A program made the translations under genes and the position numbers. Below are positions 5,697 through 6,737 of a DNA stretch of 6,737 nucleotides, one piece after another. Positions within the stretch are counted from its first letter, which is position 1. Each line of letters starts with the position of its first letter. The notes below the pieces were generated by a model. The model had not been told where the DNA came from, ran no database searches, and was given only the letters and a program-made list of their open reading frames with translations. Source of the stretch: Clostridia bacterium (GTDB lineage: Bacteria > Bacillota > Clostridia > Oscillospirales > Acutalibacteraceae); the NCBI GenBank assembly GCA_017454565.1, contig JAFTCS010000102.1, positions 1 through 6,737 of the forward strand, written 5' to 3'.

Positions 5697-6737
5697 ATGA
5701 TCGGAAAACGAGGCTATAAGAATCATTATTGGCGTAAGAGGATCGTCAGCACAGTGCTTTCATTTATTCTTGCGACAACATCCGTCAGCACTCTGGGCAG
5801 TATTTCCAACTTTGCGGACGCTGTTTCTGAACCGACGATAAATGCGGAAGACTACCATCTGATGGATAATTGTCAGGACGGTACTATACTTCACTGCTTT
5901 GACTGGAAGTATACGGATATCATCGAGGAGCTTCCGAATATCGCCGAAGCCGGATTCACTTCTATACAAACCTCACCTGCTCAGCCCGGAGGTAACCATG
6001 ATCCGGAAGCTGTGAGCGGTACATGGTGGTGGCTGTATCAGCCGCTGAGCTTTTCTATCGGCACAAACTATCTTGGCACAAAGGCGGAGCTCACGCAGCT
6101 TTGTACCGAGGCGCACAAATACGGAATAAAGGTAATTGTAGACATCGTCGCAAACCATCTTGCAGGAGATCACACCTATATACAGGATGATCTGAAAGCA
6201 GATGAATACTGGCATGCTGTCGAGGATTGGGACAAAGTTACGGATAAACGTCATAAGACTACTCACAAAGACCTCGGCATGCCTGATATCGCCTCTGAAA
6301 ACAGCTACGTTCAGACATGCGTAAGCAAATACATTCAGGTGTTGAAAAGCGTAGGCGTTGACGGTCTCAGGTGGGATACTCTGAAGCATATACAGGTACC
6401 CAGCGAAGACTGCGCATTTTTCACAAACGTTCTTGATCCGGATATGTATAATTACGGTGAGAGCCTTGGAGATCCGGGCGGAAACGATGAAACCCAGAAC
6501 CGCAATCTTATGAAGGAATACACCGGCCTTATGAGTGTGACCGATGACGTTTACGGCCGTGAGCTGAGAAACGCGTTCAATGAGGGTCGTGTACCCTCTT
6601 CAACGGGCAACTGGATATACCGCGGAGTAGCAGCGAATACCCTTGTATACTGGGGCGAGAGCCATGATACCTGGTCTAACGGCAAGGATTACGGCTATTC
6701 AAACGAGATGAGTCAGAATGTAATAGACCGCGCCTAC
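5697..6737 (+). CDS. Secreted GH13 alpha-amylase, AmyE-like (3' end outside the window)
   Basis: The first 347 residues of an exported endo-acting alpha-amylase that should cleave alpha-1,4 bonds in starch. Residues 1-42 form a long signal peptide: basic n-region to about 15 (WRKR), hydrophobic core 16-33, likely cleavage after ADA. The catalytic (beta/alpha)8 barrel begins near residue 62 with GTILHCFDW. GH13 signatures appear in order: region I DIVANH (149-154), region II GLRWDTLKH with nucleophile Asp227, region III YNYGE with the acid/base Glu255, and region IV ESHD with Asp324. The stretches AGFTSIQTSP and WLYQP follow B. subtilis AmyE closely, which suggests subfamily GH13_28. The start ATG has GGGGGAG five bases upstream. 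Five cysteines occur in the visible mature part (59, 67, 136, 208, 239). The frame is open at the window end, so domain C, any starch-binding modules and any cell-wall or cohesin/dockerin parts are not visible. Confidence 0.96.
   Translation, partial: MIGKRGYKNHYWRKRIVSTVLSFILATTSVSTLGSISNFADAVSEPTINAEDYHLMDNCQDGTILHCFDWKYTDIIEELPNIAEAGFTSIQTSPAQPGGNHDPEAVSGTWWWLYQPLSFSIGTNYLGTKAELTQLCTEAHKYGIKVIVDIVANHLAGDHTYIQDDLKADEYWHAVEDWDKVTDKRHKTTHKDLGMPDIASENSYVQTCVSKYIQVLKSVGVDGLRWDTLKHIQVPSEDCAFFTNVLDPDMYNYGESLGDPGGNDETQNRNLMKEYTGLMSVTDDVYGRELRNAFNEGRVPSSTGNWIYRGVAANTLVYWGESHDTWSNGKDYGYSNEMSQNVIDRAY

Noticed and set aside
5973..6389. Minus-strand open frame inside the amylase gene
   Set aside because: It is a shadow of a plus-strand gene whose GH13 catalytic motifs are intact.

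Overview
The window reads as a chromosomal segment of a gut or rumen Firmicute, most likely a Ruminococcus-like member of the Oscillospiraceae. This is inferred from moderate GC with strong AGGAGG-type ribosome binding sites, Ser/Thr-rich envelope proteins, a SipW-type signal peptidase and a secreted starch-degrading amylase. All real genes lie on the + strand. No RNA gene, CRISPR array, insertion sequence or phage gene is visible.

Region 1 (start to about 3165) holds a two-gene unit. The first gene enters from outside the window and I do not recognise it. Its stop overlaps the start of the second gene by 4 bp (ATGA). The second encodes a 796-residue surface protein: signal peptide, a TSKTE-repeat linker, several beta-rich/Ig-like modules, three membrane segments, and a Lys-Pro then Gln-Tyr-Pro repeat tail predicted to lie in the cytoplasm. 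A strong intrinsic terminator closes the unit.

Region 2 (about 3220 to 5604) looks like one operon running from an extended -10 promoter to a 19-bp terminator hairpin. In order it holds a membrane-anchored cyclophilin-type peptidyl-prolyl isomerase, a broken 3' remnant of a DUF1295/steroid-reductase-like membrane protein gene, a rhodanese-domain lipoprotein, and a SipW-like signal peptidase that probably starts at TTG. The three intact products all act at or outside the membrane, so folding, sulfur/redox chemistry and precursor processing of exported proteins may be co-expressed. That link is inference.

Region 3 (5605 to the end) is a non-coding leader with a probable promoter, then the 5' 347 codons of a secreted GH13 alpha-amylase resembling Bacillus subtilis AmyE (subfamily GH13_28). 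All three catalytic acids are present before the window ends.

Nothing here is clearly a new defence or mobile system. The points most worth a second look are the broken DUF1295 gene, the repeat-built cytoplasmic tail of the surface protein, the unrecognised gene coupled to it, and the mixed envelope-maturation operon.
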